NCBI RefSeq assembly: GCF_011305995.1
Contig: NZ_CP049910.1
Coordinates: 186,001-250,000, forward strand
Length of the DNA stretch: 64,000 nucleotides
Direction: 5' to 3'
DNA from: Diaphorobacter sp. HDW4A
Lineage (GTDB): Bacteria; Pseudomonadota; Gammaproteobacteria; Burkholderiales; Burkholderiaceae_C
Shown: positions 1 through 9,293 of the stretch, piece after piece
Layout: each line of letters opens with the position of its first letter
How positions within the stretch are numbered: the stretch's first letter is position 1
Translations under genes and position numbers: made by a program
Notes under the pieces: model-generated
What the model saw: only the letters and a program-made list of their open reading frames with translations
What the model was told of the DNA's origin: nothing
Databases searched by the model: none

Positions 1-698
1 GCCGACGGGACGGTAGCCAGGCGGCCCGCACCGTGCATCCAGAAGGTGTTGACGGGCGGCAGACCTTCCTCGGCGCGTGCATCGTTCAGCGGATGGGTGT
101 AGAGCAGCATCTGCATCTCGCTTTGCAGGCGGTGGATGGCGCGCGTGTGTTCGGCGTTGTCGGCCAGCGGCATCCACGAGCGCACGTCGCGCTGGATCAC
201 CCGGTCGAGCGAGGCGGCGGACACGCCTTCGAACACGTCGCCGCTGGCGATCCAGCGCATGGGCTCGTCGTAAATGAGTTCAATGCCATCGTCGGCGAAC
301 CACGGCGCGAGCAGGTCCATCAGCGCGCGCGAGCTGAACGGCGTGAGTTGCAGATCGGCGGGGTCGAGCATCGTCACATGGTCGGTGCTGACATGCCATT
401 GGCAGGGTGTGATGTAAGCCCACGCTTTCGATCTGATCGCCTCGCCGCGGAGATGGCGCTGTTGCCATGCGGCCCAGGGCGTGATGCCATTCTTGGCGGT
501 GGGCAGGCCGAGGGCGCGTGCGAGCGCGCGTTCGTGCGGTGGGGCGAAATCGGTTTCCTCGCCGACATCGGTGCCCGCAAGCGTCATGCGTGCGAGCAAT
601 CGATTCAGATGCGGCAGGGGCAGTTCCTTGAGCGTCTGCTGGCAGCCGGGCGAAGGGCTGGCCGCGAAGGGGATGAGTAAATGGGGGACGTCCGACAT
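1..698 (-). CDS. COG4255-type conserved protein (annotated in relatives as phosphoglycerate mutase/RpfE-like regulator), 3' end cut by window edge
   Basis: Open frame on the minus strand starting at the ATG at 698 (MSDVPHLLIPFAASPSP) and running off the window start, so 232 codons are visible without a stop. Recognisable blocks are an N-terminal LLIPFA, PPHERALARALGL near residue 50, a WAYITPCQWHVSTDHVTM block, SLDRVIQRDVRSWMP, and the C-terminal RLQSEMQMLLYTHPLNDAR. I recognise these from a proteobacterial family (COG4255) often named a cofactor-independent phosphoglycerate mutase or RpfE-type regulator. No biochemical function is established to my knowledge and the phosphoglycerate mutase label should be treated with caution. 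The gene is divergent from lolC, with about 100 bp between the two starts. In related bacteria a recJ gene often follows; it would lie outside the window. Confidence 0.75.
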   Translation of the reverse strand, partial: MSDVPHLLIPFAASPSPGCQQTLKELPLPHLNRLLARMTLAGTDVGEETDFAPPHERALARALGLPTAKNGITPWAAWQQRHLRGEAIRSKAWAYITPCQWHVSTDHVTMLDPADLQLTPFSSRALMDLLAPWFADDGIELIYDEPMRWIASGDVFEGVSAASLDRVIQRDVRSWMPLADNAEHTRAIHRLQSEMQMLLYTHPLNDARAEEGLPPVNTFWMHGAGRLATVPS

Positions 699-797
699 GG
701 GGTCTATTGTCCGGGATGCCACAATCCATGTGCACAAGTGGGCCGGATTTTGTGATTTGCACAGAGCCAACCGGTCTGCGTCATGATTCCAACCACC

Positions 798-2051
798 ATG
801 CAAATTCCATACGAACTGGCCGTGGGCTGGCGCTATACCCGCGCGGGCCGCGCCACGCGGCGCAACGGCTTCATCTCTTTCATCTCGGGCGTGTCGATGC
901 TGGGCATCGCGCTCGGGGTGGCGGCGCTCATCATCGTGCTCAGCGTGATGAACGGCTTTCAGAAGGAAGTGCGCGACCGCATGCTCGGCGTCGTCTCGCA
1001 CATCGAGGTCTTCGCGCCGCAGGGGGCCGCGCTGCCGGACATGCCGCTCACGCTCAAGGAGTCGCGTGACAACCCCAACGTGGTGGGCGCAGCGCCATTC
1101 GTCTCGGCGCAGGCGCTGCTTGGGCGCGGCGACGAGGTCAAGGGCGCGCTGGTGCGCGGCATCGATCCGGCGCTCGAAGGCCAGGTGACCGACATGGCGG
1201 CCGAGCATGTGGAAGGACTCAAGGCGCTGGTGCCCGGCGAGTTCAACGTGATTCTGGGCAGCGAGCTTGCGCGCAGCATGGGCGTGTTTCCCGGTGATCT
1301 GGTGACGCTGATTGCGCCTTCGGGTCAGGTCACGCCCGCTGGCGTGGTGCCGCGCATCAAGCAGATGAAGGTGGCGGGCACCTTCAATTCCGGCCACTAT
1401 GAATATGACTCCGCGCTGGTCTTCATGCACCATTCGGACGCGGAGAAGATCTTCCGCCTCGAAGGCCCGACGGGCATCCGCCTCAAGATCAAGGACCTGC
1501 ACCAGGCGCCCGAAGTGGCACAGCAGCTCGCGCATTCGCTGTCGGGCCACCTGTTGATCCGTGACTGGACGCAGCAGAACAAGACCTGGTTCGCGGCCGT
1601 GCAGCTTGAGAAGCGGATGATGTTCATCATCCTCACGCTGATCGTCGCGGTGGCGGCGTTCAACCTGGTGTCCACGCTGGTGATGACGGTGACCGACAAG
1701 CGCGCCGACATCGCCATCCTGCGCACGCTGGGCGCGAGCCCGAAGAGCATCATGGGCATCTTTGTCGTGCAGGGCGCGATGGTCGGCGTGATTGGCACGC
1801 TGGCCGGACTGGGGCTGGGCCTCTTGATCGCGTTCAACATCGACGTGATCGTGCCGGCCATCGAGCGTGCGCTGCACACCACCTTCCTGCCCAAGGACAT
1901 CTACCTGATCAGCAAGATGCCGAGCGAGCCGCAGTACAGCGACATCATGCCGATTGCCGTCATTTCCCTGATCTTGGCCTTCGCGGCCACCCTGTATCCG
2001 AGCTGGCGCGCCAGCCGCGTGAACCCTGCCGAGGCGCTGCGCTATGAGTGA
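798..2051 (+). CDS. lolC: Lipoprotein-releasing ABC transporter permease LolC/LolE family
   Basis: Inner-membrane permease of the LolCDE machine, which extracts mature outer-membrane lipoproteins from the inner membrane and passes them to LolA. The 417-residue product has the family layout: one N-terminal membrane segment (about residues 18-45, beginning with the typical [20 protein letters not shown]), a large periplasmic domain, and three C-terminal membrane segments after about residue 275. An in-frame ATG at 783 would add five residues; the 798 start ([17 protein letters not shown]) matches the family better, although neither has a strong ribosome-binding site. It overlaps lolD by 8 bases, so the two are co-translated. 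Only one LolC/E-type permease is present here, so the complex is probably a LolF-like homodimer unless a second copy lies elsewhere. Confidence 0.93.
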   Translation: MQIPYELAVGWRYTRAGRATRRNGFISFISGVSMLGIALGVAALIIVLSVMNGFQKEVRDRMLGVVSHIEVFAPQGAALPDMPLTLKESRDNPNVVGAAPFVSAQALLGRGDEVKGALVRGIDPALEGQVTDMAAEHVEGLKALVPGEFNVILGSELARSMGVFPGDLVTLIAPSGQVTPAGVVPRIKQMKVAGTFNSGHYEYDSALVFMHHSDAEKIFRLEGPTGIRLKIKDLHQAPEVAQQLAHSLSGHLLIRDWTQQNKTWFAAVQLEKRMMFIILTLIVAVAAFNLVSTLVMTVTDKRADIAILRTLGASPKSIMGIFVVQGAMVGVIGTLAGLGLGLLIAFNIDVIVPAIERALHTTFLPKDIYLISKMPSEPQYSDIMPIAVISLILAFAATLYPSWRASRVNPAEALRYE

Positions 2052-2736
2052 TGTGAACGAGAAGAACAAGAAGATCGTGCTGCGTGCGCGCGGGCTGACC
2101 AAGCGTTTTGAAGAGGGACGGCTCGACGTCACCGTGCTGCATGGCGTCGACCTTGACGTGTATGCGGGCGAGACGCTGGCCATCGTCGGCGCGTCGGGTT
2201 CGGGCAAGAGCACATTGCTGCATTTGCTCGGCGGGCTGGATGCACCGAGCACCGGCAAGGTCGAACTCATGGGCCAGGACCTCGCGCTGCTGTCGGCCGA
2301 CAAGCAGGGGCGCTTGCGCAACGAGCATCTGGGCTTCATCTACCAGTTCCACCATCTGCTGCCCGAATTCAGCGCGCGCGACAACGTCGGCATGCCGCTG
2401 CGCATCCGCCGCTGGAGCCACGAGCGCTGTCTGGAAGCCGCCGACGCAATGCTCAAATCCGTCGGGCTGGAGCAGCGCGTGCACCACCGCCCGGCGGAAC
2501 TCTCGGGCGGTGAGCGTCAGCGCGTGGCGATTGCGCGTGCGCTGGTCACCACGCCGGCCTGCGTGCTGGCCGACGAGCCCACCGGCAATCTCGACCGCAA
2601 GACGGCAGACACGGTGTTCGAGCTCATGATGCAGCTCGCGCGTGATCGCGGAACGGCCTTTGTGATGGTGACGCACGACGAGTCACTGGCCGCGCGTTGC
2701 GATCGCGTGCTGCGCCTCGTCGCTGGCAATCTTTGA
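2044..2736 (+). CDS. lolD: Lipoprotein-releasing ABC transporter ATP-binding protein LolD
   Basis: Cytoplasmic ATPase of the Lol lipoprotein-release complex. The 230-residue product has Walker A (GASGSGKST, residues 49-57), the ABC signature LSGGERQR (153-160), Walker B (CVLADEPT, 173-180) and the switch histidine in VMVTHDES. Its length is typical. It starts inside the lolC coding end (8-base overlap), the normal arrangement of a translationally coupled permease-ATPase pair. The gene ends 15 bases before the convergent VWA-protein gene on the other strand. Confidence 0.95.
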   Translation: MSDVNEKNKKIVLRARGLTKRFEEGRLDVTVLHGVDLDVYAGETLAIVGASGSGKSTLLHLLGGLDAPSTGKVELMGQDLALLSADKQGRLRNEHLGFIYQFHHLLPEFSARDNVGMPLRIRRWSHERCLEAADAMLKSVGLEQRVHHRPAELSGGERQRVAIARALVTTPACVLADEPTGNLDRKTADTVFELMMQLARDRGTAFVMVTHDESLAARCDRVLRLVAGNL

Positions 2737-2751
2737 GCGCGGCTCTGAACC

Positions 2752-3804
2752 TCATAGCACCCGTCCGTACCACCACAGCGACAGCGTGGCCGCGAGGATG
2801 ACGAACAGCGCGCCGACCAGCGCGAGCAGCGAGGAGACCTCGGTCTCGCGCTTCTCGGGCGTCAGGCGTGAGTGCAGTGTCTCGTAGACCTTGAGCAGAT
2901 CCTGTGCGGTCGCCGCGTGGAAATACTCGGCCTTGGTGAGTTTGGCGACGGTCTTGAGCGTTTCTTCGTCGAGGCGCACACGCATCGACCAGCCCTCGAA
3001 TTCGATCACCGTGCCCTCGGGCGTGCCCACGCCGACGGTGTAGACGCGCACGCCCCGGTCGGCCGCCCACTGCGCCGCGAGCAGCGGGTCTACGCCGGTG
3101 TTGCGCTGGCCGTCCGAGAGCATCACGATGGCGGCCGAGTTGTACGAGCCGGGCTGCACCGGCGCGGGTGGCATGCGCTGCGCACCGGGGCTGCTGCCGA
3201 TGACCTCGTCGATGCTGCGCGCGAACATGCCCTCGCGCCCCGAGAGCGCAGCGAGATCGACGCCGCTGCCCGGAAAAATTGCCGCCAGCGCCATCAGAAT
3301 GCCGTTGCCTGTGGCGGTGCCGCGCTGCAGCTGAAACGAGTCAATAGCGGCATTCAGATCGTCGTGGTTCTGCGTCGGCAGTTGCGCGATCTGTGCGGTT
3401 CCGGCAAAGGCCACGACCGACACGCGCACATTGCGCGGCAGCGCGGCGATGAAGGCCTTGGCCGCGTTCTGCGCGGCCGCCAGACGATTGGGCTCGACAT
3501 CATTGGCACGCATGCTGCCCGAGACATCCATGGCGAGCACGATGGTCTGCTGCTCGAGCGGCAAACTCAGCGTGGCGATCGGCCGTGCCGCCGCCACCAG
3601 CAACGCCACCAGTCCGATCAGGCACAACAGTGGCGGAATGTGGCGGCGAATGCGCTGGCCCGTGCCCATGGCCTCGCGTGCGAGCGCCAGCGCGGGGAAG
3701 TGCAGTGCGGTGCTTTTGCGCCGCCGCTGCGCCAGCCAGTACATGAGCACCAGAAGCGGCAGGAGCAACAGCAGCCAAAGCATGGTGGGCCAGAGAAATG
3801 CCAT
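2752..3804 (-). CDS. VWA domain membrane protein, BatA-like
   Basis: A 350-residue inner-membrane protein with the BatA layout: two N-terminal membrane segments (about residues 5-24 and 57-74), a von Willebrand factor A domain with a complete MIDAS start (DVSGS, residues 93-97) and a later MLSDGQ segment, then a C-terminal membrane segment near 325-347. The ATG at 3804 is preceded by AAAGGAG at a good distance. It is the last gene of a minus-strand operon after a DUF58 protein and a MoxR ATPase. Such MoxR-DUF58-VWA units are thought to act in metal-dependent chaperone or envelope-stress functions. BatB-type and TPR (BatC) partners, often present, are absent here, so this is a minimal unit. 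The substrate is unknown. Confidence 0.85.
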   Translation of the reverse strand: MAFLWPTMLWLLLLLPLLVLMYWLAQRRRKSTALHFPALALAREAMGTGQRIRRHIPPLLCLIGLVALLVAAARPIATLSLPLEQQTIVLAMDVSGSMRANDVEPNRLAAAQNAAKAFIAALPRNVRVSVVAFAGTAQIAQLPTQNHDDLNAAIDSFQLQRGTATGNGILMALAAIFPGSGVDLAALSGREGMFARSIDEVIGSSPGAQRMPPAPVQPGSYNSAAIVMLSDGQRNTGVDPLLAAQWAADRGVRVYTVGVGTPEGTVIEFEGWSMRVRLDEETLKTVAKLTKAEYFHAATAQDLLKVYETLHSRLTPEKRETEVSSLLALVGALFVILAATLSLWWYGRVL

Positions 3805-3843
3805 GTTGCTGATGCTCCTTTCTTTCCCGTAGGTTGATGCGTT

Positions 3844-4824
3844 TCAGTGCGTGGCCACGGCCAGCGGCTCGGTTTCGGCGGGCCGCATGAACCGGCTGGT
3901 TCGCAGCCCGCGCAGAGACAGAAAGCGGACCATGGAGTCGAGCAGATCATCATCGGTGGCCAGCTGCAGCGTGTCGACCCGGGCCTGCGCGAGGGCGGCA
4001 CGCAACTGCGCTTCGCGCTCGGCTGCAAGGCGCACGTAGCGTTTGCGAAAGCCGCTGCTGTGCGTGTCTACGTGCAGACGCTCGCCGGTCTCGGGATCGC
4101 AGAGCCAGACAAGGCCGATGTCGGGCAGCTCAAGCTCGAGCGGATCAAGCAGCCGCACGGCGACCACGTCATGGCGTTCGGCCAGCCGCGCGAGCGGCTT
4201 TTCCCAACCGGGCTCGCTCATGAAGTCGGAGACCAGAAACACCGTCGAGCGGCGGCGCAGCAGGCCCTGTGCGGATTGCAACAGGCGATGCAGCTGCGTC
4301 GTACCGCCCGATTCGGCAGTGGCTGCCTTGGGATGCGAGCCACCCGCCATCAGCATGTGCAGGAGCTGCAGCACATGCGTGCGGCTGCTGCGTGCGGGCA
4401 GGGCGCGGTCGCGCGCGGCGCCGCCGTGCAGCACGGCACCCACGCGGTTGCCGCGCCGGGTGAACAGCCGCGCAAGCACACCCACAAAGCCGGTGAGCTG
4501 GTCGCGTTTGGTGCGACCGGGCGGGCCGAAATCCACCGACGCGCTCAGGTCCAGCAGAAACCAGGCGGTCATCTCGCGGTCTTCGGTGAACACGCGCACA
4601 TGGGGCGTGCCGAGGCGTGCGGTGACGTTCCAGTCGATATGGCGCACGTCGTCATGCGGCTGGTATTCGCGCAGGTCGGCCAGATCGATGCCTGTGCCGC
4701 GCATCAACGTGCGGTAGTCGCCCTGCAGCAGTCCGTCGAGCCGCCGCAGCACGCGCCATTCAAGCCGCTGCAGCAACTGCTCGGCGTTCCGCGTGATGCT
4801 GGGCGCAATGGACGATTCAGGCAC
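3844..4824 (-). CDS. DUF58 domain protein of a MoxR/VWA operon
   Basis: A 326-residue DUF58 protein. It shows the DUF58 hallmark RHIDWNVTAR (residues 61-70), followed by a degenerate VWA-like segment beginning DLSASVD (92-98) and a MSEPGW region typical of this family. The start is a GTG at 4824 with a strong AAGGAGG upstream; it overlaps the end of the MoxR gene by 8 bases, implying coupled translation. No signal peptide or clear membrane span is evident. DUF58 proteins occur almost always beside MoxR ATPases and VWA proteins, as here, but their molecular role is not established. Confidence 0.85.
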   Translation of the reverse strand: MPESSIAPSITRNAEQLLQRLEWRVLRRLDGLLQGDYRTLMRGTGIDLADLREYQPHDDVRHIDWNVTARLGTPHVRVFTEDREMTAWFLLDLSASVDFGPPGRTKRDQLTGFVGVLARLFTRRGNRVGAVLHGGAARDRALPARSSRTHVLQLLHMLMAGGSHPKAATAESGGTTQLHRLLQSAQGLLRRRSTVFLVSDFMSEPGWEKPLARLAERHDVVAVRLLDPLELELPDIGLVWLCDPETGERLHVDTHSSGFRKRYVRLAAEREAQLRAALAQARVDTLQLATDDDLLDSMVRFLSLRGLRTSRFMRPAETEPLAVATH

Positions 4825-5842
4825 GGCGTGCCTCCTTGCCGGTGATGTCGGCCGTGCGCGCCGGGGCGGGCAAGCGCACCAGAATCTGGTCGATCAGCGC
4901 ATCGACGTTCCGTCCATCTGCCATGGCCTCGTAGGACAGCGAAATGCGGTGGCGCAGCACGTCGTGAGCAAGCTCCTTGAGATCTTCGAGCAGCACGTAG
5001 CTGCGTCCGCGCATCAGGGCCAGCGCCTGCGCGCCCTCGGCCAGCGCGATGGTGGCGCGGGGGCTGGCTCCGCAGGCGATGGCGCCGCTCAGGTCCTTGA
5101 GGCCGTAGATGCCCGGATTGCGCGTGGCCGCCACCACCCGCACCGCGTATTGCAGCAGCGAGGGGTCGACATAGACCTCGCGCACCGCCCGCTGCAACTG
5201 CGCGAGCTGCGCGGTGCTCGCCACGGCCTGCACGGCTACGGCGGGGGCGAGCGCGCGTTCGGCGATCACGAACTCTTCGTCCTCGCTCGGATAGCCGATC
5301 ACCACCTTCATCATGAAGCGGTCCACCTGCGCCTCGGGTAGCGCGTAGGTGCCTTCGGTCTCGATGGGGTTTTGCGTCGCCATCACGAGAAACGGAGCGG
5401 CCACGCGGTGGGTCTCGCCTGCAATCGTCACCTGTCGCTCCTGCATCACCTCGAGCAGCGCGCTCTGCACCTTGGCAGGTGCGCGGTTGATTTCATCAGC
5501 CAGCAGCAGATGGGTGAACACCGGGCCGAGCGTGGTGCTGAACTCGCCCGTGCGCTGGTTGTACATGCGCGTGCCGATCAGGTCGGCGGGAACGAGGTCG
5601 GGGGTGAACTGGATGCGGCGGAAGTTGCCGTTGATCGTGGCCGCGAGCGTTTTCACGGTGAGCGTTTTGGCGAGGCCCGGAACGCCCTCGACCAGCAGAT
5701 GCCCTTGCGCGAGGATGGCGACCATCACGCGCTCCAGAAAGCGGTCCTGCCCGACGACGACGCGCTTGATCTCATAGAGGATCTGCTCCATCAGCACGGC
5801 GGTCGGTGGGGTGGTGGGGCTGGTGATCTCCATCGTGTTCAT
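4817..5842 (-). CDS. MoxR-family AAA+ ATPase
   Basis: First gene of the MoxR-DUF58-VWA operon. The 341-residue protein has Walker A GVPGLAKT (53-60), Walker B LLLADEIN (112-119), sensor 1 in MATQNPIE and the MQERQVTIAG segment, all typical of MoxR chaperone-like AAA+ ATPases. The annotated ATG at 5842 has its purine-rich sequence only one base upstream. The in-frame ATG at 5833 (MEITSP) has AAGGA at a better distance and may be the true start. MoxR ATPases are thought to mature or insert cofactors into partner complexes together with VWA proteins; the partner here is not identifiable. The HtrA-like protease gene ends 26 bases upstream on the same strand and may be cotranscribed. Confidence 0.9.
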   Translation of the reverse strand: MNTMEITSPTTPPTAVLMEQILYEIKRVVVGQDRFLERVMVAILAQGHLLVEGVPGLAKTLTVKTLAATINGNFRRIQFTPDLVPADLIGTRMYNQRTGEFSTTLGPVFTHLLLADEINRAPAKVQSALLEVMQERQVTIAGETHRVAAPFLVMATQNPIETEGTYALPEAQVDRFMMKVVIGYPSEDEEFVIAERALAPAVAVQAVASTAQLAQLQRAVREVYVDPSLLQYAVRVVAATRNPGIYGLKDLSGAIACGASPRATIALAEGAQALALMRGRSYVLLEDLKELAHDVLRHRISLSYEAMADGRNVDALIDQILVRLPAPARTADITGKEARRA

Positions 5843-5868
5843 CCTTGCGCGCTGAATGCAGTGCGGGT

Positions 5869-6798
5869 TCAGAAAGGGGGCGAGCCGAGCGCCTTGGCGG
5901 CGTTCTCGATGGGCACGGCAAACCCGATGCCGAGCGAGGTGCGTGATGCGGTCGGGTTGAGAATCGCGGTGACGATGCCGATGACCTCGCCGTCCATGGT
6001 GACGAGCGGGCCACCGGAGTTGCCGGGGTTGGCTGCGGCGTCGAACTGAATCAGATTGCGCAATCTCTGCTTGCCTTCGGGCGACTGGAATTCCCGCTTG
6101 AAGCCCGAGAGCACGCCAGCCGACACCGACGGCCCGATGCCGAACGGAAAGCCGACGGCGATCACCTGATCACCCGCGTTCAACCCCTCGGTGGAGCGCA
6201 TGGTGGCGGCCTGCAGGTCGTCGGGGGCCTCGGTAGCCTTGAGCACCGCAAGGTCGTTCTCGGGCTGCACGTTGATGACTTCGGCATTGGAGGTGCTGCC
6301 GTCCGCGAACTGCACCGCGATGCGGCGCGCACCATTGATCACATGCAGATTGGTGAGGATGACACCGGTGTCCACCACCACGACGCCCGTGCCTTCGCCG
6401 CGCTCGATCTCGGTGCCGCGCTTGGTGCGGGTGTAGCCCACCACATGGACGACCGACGGCGCGATTTTGGCGGCGGCCTTGGCGGTGGGCGAGGGCAGGG
6501 TTTGTGTCTGCAGCGTGCGCAGGACGGCCGCGTCTATGTCCTTCTGTGTGATTTGCTGCGGTGCACGATGTTTCTGATCGTAGGCCCAGAAGCCCAGCAC
6601 GCCCGCGTTCATCGAGAGCACGAAAATCAGCAGAAGCCAAGCGACATGCAGGCGACGGCGAGACGTGGGAGGAGGGGATGCAGGCTCGGCTTGATGCGGT
6701 GCCTCATCCACCGTGCTTGCACCAGCGGTCAGCGGCGTGTCCTCGGCGGCGGGGACAGGGTCGCGGCGTGAGCTGCTGTAACGGGCGATCCGGGGCAT
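5869..6798 (-). CDS. Membrane-anchored trypsin-like (HtrA/DegP-type) serine protease without PDZ domain
   Basis: A 309-residue protein with a cytoplasmic Pro-rich N-terminus, one membrane segment (about residues 51-71, preceded by RRR) and a periplasmic trypsin-like domain. The catalytic triad is visible: His152 in LTNLHVINGA, Asp182 in ENDLAVL and Ser261 in NPGNSGGPL. The chain ends shortly after the protease fold, so no PDZ domain is present, unlike DegP/DegS. AAAGGTG precedes the ATG at 6798. It lies just upstream of the MoxR operon on the same strand. An envelope quality-control role is plausible for both units but is inference. Confidence 0.88.
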   Translation of the reverse strand: MPRIARYSSSRRDPVPAAEDTPLTAGASTVDEAPHQAEPASPPPTSRRRLHVAWLLLIFVLSMNAGVLGFWAYDQKHRAPQQITQKDIDAAVLRTLQTQTLPSPTAKAAAKIAPSVVHVVGYTRTKRGTEIERGEGTGVVVVDTGVILTNLHVINGARRIAVQFADGSTSNAEVINVQPENDLAVLKATEAPDDLQAATMRSTEGLNAGDQVIAVGFPFGIGPSVSAGVLSGFKREFQSPEGKQRLRNLIQFDAAANPGNSGGPLVTMDGEVIGIVTAILNPTASRTSLGIGFAVPIENAAKALGSPPF

Positions 6799-7058
6799 AC
6801 GGCACCTTTGCTGGAGACCTCTGCGTCAAGCGTGCTGTGGCGCGGAGCCTCCTTCAAAGCGGTTAAAGAGAGTTCCTCAATGGCTTGAGAGCCACAGTAG
6901 CACGGTTTACCAGGCCGCGCACACCGAATTGGATTTCGTCTTACAAGGAGTTGACCGATGTTGCGCAGGTTCACATCATGGCGTCGGTGATCCGGCTGGC
7001 AATCTGGCGGGTAGCCCGTTTGCCGTCGGTGCGTTCCGATCTGCGGCATCATCCTGTC

Positions 7059-7919
7059 ATGCAGACCGCACAACCCTCACCGTTCTGGATCGACACCCAC
7101 TGTCATCTGGACGAATTTGTCACCCATGGTGGGCAGGCCGATGCAGATGCCATGCGTGCGAGCGCCCGCATCGCCGGGGTGGCGCATTGCGTGATCCCGG
7201 CCGTCGAGCGCAACAATTGGCAGGCCTCGCGCGAGGCAGCTCACCGCTGGAGCGACAGTTATGCGCTCGGAATTCATCCGCTCTACACGCCGCGCGCTGC
7301 GGAGGGCGATCTGGCCGCGCTCGATGAAGCGCTGAACGAGGCACGGAGCGACGCCCGGCTGGTGGCGATTGGCGAGATCGGGCTTGATTTTTTCTTACCG
7401 GGGCTTGATCCGGCACGACAGGAGCATTTCTACCGCGCGCAACTGCAACTGGCGCGGCGCTTCGATTTGCCTGTGATCCTGCATGTGCGCCGCTCCGCCG
7501 ACCGGCTGCTCAAACATTTGCGCGAGGTACCGGTGCAGGGCGGCATCGCGCACGCGTTCAACGGAAGTCTGCAGCAGGCCGAGGCCTTCGTCGCGATGGG
7601 ATTCAAGCTCGGCTTTGGCGGCGCGCTGACGTTTGAGCGGGCACTGCAGCTGCGGCGCCTGGCGGAGCAACTGCCGCTCGACGCGCTGGTGCTCGAAACC
7701 GATGCGCCAGACATCCCCCCGCACTGGCTCTACGTCACGGCCGAACAGCGCGAAGCGGGCGTACCGCAGGCGCGCAATACGCCGGCGGAGCTGCCAAGAA
7801 TCGGCGCGGTGCTGGCAGGGCTGCGCGGCATCGATGTGAACGAGCTGGCGAGGATCAGCAGCGCCAACGCGGCGGCTGCTCTGCCACGGCTCAAGGCCTT
7901 GCTGGAGGCGCGTCCATGA
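7059..7919 (+). CDS. TatD-family metal-dependent hydrolase (putative DNase)
   Basis: A 286-residue TatD-family protein. It carries the metal-binding IDTHCHLDEF (residues 11-20, His14 and His16), GEIGLDFF, LHVRRSADRLL, a central AHAFNGS and the C-terminal LETDAPDIPPHWL. TatD proteins are TIM-barrel deoxyribonucleases implicated in 3'-5' DNA repair and turnover. The reading frame stays open upstream to 6885, but the family homology begins just after the ATG at 7059, so that start is chosen; another ATG at 6978 is possible. The stop overlaps the start of the DNA glycosylase gene by 4 bases, linking two nucleic-acid maintenance enzymes in one operon. Confidence 0.88.
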   Translation: MQTAQPSPFWIDTHCHLDEFVTHGGQADADAMRASARIAGVAHCVIPAVERNNWQASREAAHRWSDSYALGIHPLYTPRAAEGDLAALDEALNEARSDARLVAIGEIGLDFFLPGLDPARQEHFYRAQLQLARRFDLPVILHVRRSADRLLKHLREVPVQGGIAHAFNGSLQQAEAFVAMGFKLGFGGALTFERALQLRRLAEQLPLDALVLETDAPDIPPHWLYVTAEQREAGVPQARNTPAELPRIGAVLAGLRGIDVNELARISSANAAAALPRLKALLEARP

Positions 7920-8452
7920 CAGATTCCGCACCGCCGCTGCTCACCGGCTTGCCGCCGCTGGTGGCGTCCGAGACCCGGGTGCTGGTGCTCGGCAGCTTTC
8001 CGGGCGTGGCATCGCTTCGGGCAGCGCAGTATTACGGTCATCCGCAGAATCATTTCTGGAAGATCCTGGCGGCGCTCTGGCCCGAGTATCCGCTGCCCGA
8101 CCGCGCCGACTATGCCGCGCGCTGCCGGTGGCTGCTGGAGCGGCGCCTCGGTGTCTGGGACGTGTATGCGGCCTGCGAGCGAGAGGGCAGCCTCGACACT
8201 GACATCCGCAATGCGCAGGTGAATGATTTTGCTGCGCTGCAAAAGCAGCTCCCGCAACTGTCTGCCATCGCCCACAATGGCGGGGAGAGCTTTCGCCACG
8301 CGAAGGCGGTGCGCCGGAGCATGTCTTTACACGACGATGACAGAATCGCGTCGCTGCGTTTGCCGTCCACGAGTCCGGCCAATGCGTCTCAGAGCTTTGA
8401 AAAGAAACTGAATGCCTGGCGCGAGGCGCTGGCATCCCATGGATTGGTGTGA
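7916..8452 (+). CDS. DNA-deoxyinosine (hypoxanthine) glycosylase, uracil-DNA-glycosylase superfamily
   Basis: A 178-residue member of the UDG superfamily of the hypoxanthine-DNA-glycosylase type. Visible motifs are VLVLGSFPGVASL (residues 23-35), YYGHPQNHFW (39-48) and the C-terminal LPSTSPAN (149-156), which corresponds to the DNA-minor-groove motif of the superfamily. Such enzymes remove deaminated purines such as deoxyinosine from DNA to begin base excision repair. The gene begins within the TatD-family stop (4-base overlap) and its end overlaps the next gene by 14 bases, so three genes form a tightly coupled operon. Confidence 0.85.
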   Translation: MTDSAPPLLTGLPPLVASETRVLVLGSFPGVASLRAAQYYGHPQNHFWKILAALWPEYPLPDRADYAARCRWLLERRLGVWDVYAACEREGSLDTDIRNAQVNDFAALQKQLPQLSAIAHNGGESFRHAKAVRRSMSLHDDDRIASLRLPSTSPANASQSFEKKLNAWREALASHGLV

Positions 8453-9242
8453 AGAGTTGACTACCCGAAAAAAACAAACCGCTGCAACCTCACTGCCCGA
8501 AGTGAGCGTCTCCGACGATGGCGTCGCGCGCTATCTGCATCTGGGCACGCCTTGGGTGCAGGGATCGATGAAGATGGCAGCCCCGTTCGACATCGATCTT
8601 GAATATGTGCAGCGCATGATGGCCTGGCTGCTGTTCGTCGAGCCCGAGCGTGTGTCGCGTCGCCACGCGATGCAGCTGGGGCTGGGGGCGGGCGCGATCA
8701 CCAAGTTCTGCGTGAAGAAGCTGCGCATGAAGAGCACGGTCGTCGAGCTCAATCCGCAGGTCATCAGCGTCTGCCGTTCATGGTTCAAGCTGCCGCCCGA
8801 CAGCGCCAAGCTCGAAGTCGTGCTCGGCGATGCGGCACTGGAAATCCGCAACGACCAATGGCTGGGCACGGTGGATGCGCTGGCCGTTGATCTGTACGAC
8901 CACGACGCGGCGGCCCCGGTGCTCGACAGCGCCGAGTTCTACAAGGACTGCCGCGCGCTGCTCACCGACGATGGCGTGCTGACGGTGAACTTGTTTGGTC
9001 GCTCGTCGAGTTACGAAAGCAGTGTGGCCAAGCTTGCCGAGGCCTTTGGCGAAGAGGCACTCTGGGCCTTCAAGCCCACGCGCGAAGGCAATACCATCGT
9101 GCTCGCGCAGCGCACGCCCACCCGCCCGACGCGCGCAGAGCTGATGGCCAGAGCCGAGGAAGCGAAGACCCGCTGGGACCTGCCCGCGCCCAAGTGGCTG
9201 CGTGTGTTCAAGCCGGTGAAGACTGAGCCTGAGCGCGCGTGA
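8439..9242 (+). CDS. Spermidine synthase-like methyltransferase-fold protein
   Basis: A 267-residue protein with a Rossmann-type AdoMet-binding fold of the spermidine synthase superfamily. MQLGLGAGAITKF is the glycine-rich nucleotide loop, TVVELNPQVI the acidic strand-2 residue, and LEVVLGDAALEI followed by VDALAVDLYDHDAAAP the later conserved strands. It lacks a separate N-terminal decarboxylated-AdoMet domain, so a true spermidine synthase activity is uncertain; many such short homologues have unknown substrates. The chosen ATG at 8439 (MDWCEELTTRKK) lies inside the end of the glycosylase gene; an upstream in-frame ATG at 8412 is also possible. It is probably cotranscribed with the two genes before it. 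Confidence 0.75.
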   Translation: MDWCEELTTRKKQTAATSLPEVSVSDDGVARYLHLGTPWVQGSMKMAAPFDIDLEYVQRMMAWLLFVEPERVSRRHAMQLGLGAGAITKFCVKKLRMKSTVVELNPQVISVCRSWFKLPPDSAKLEVVLGDAALEIRNDQWLGTVDALAVDLYDHDAAAPVLDSAEFYKDCRALLTDDGVLTVNLFGRSSSYESSVAKLAEAFGEEALWAFKPTREGNTIVLAQRTPTRPTRAELMARAEEAKTRWDLPAPKWLRVFKPVKTEPERA

Positions 9243-9293
9243 GGGACGGGTATCAATGCGCACATCCAAAAGAACAGGGAAAGAGAGCGGAAC

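Noticed and set aside
280..762. A 160-codon minus-strand frame at the window start
   Set aside because: Arg/Pro-rich and out of frame with the COG4255-type protein, which reads continuously from 698 to the window edge.
7059..9242. TatD-like, DNA glycosylase and spermidine-synthase-like genes as a possible new DNA defence operon
   Set aside because: Each belongs to a common housekeeping family and there is no nuclease-sensor, helicase or other defence hallmark; tight packing alone is normal here.
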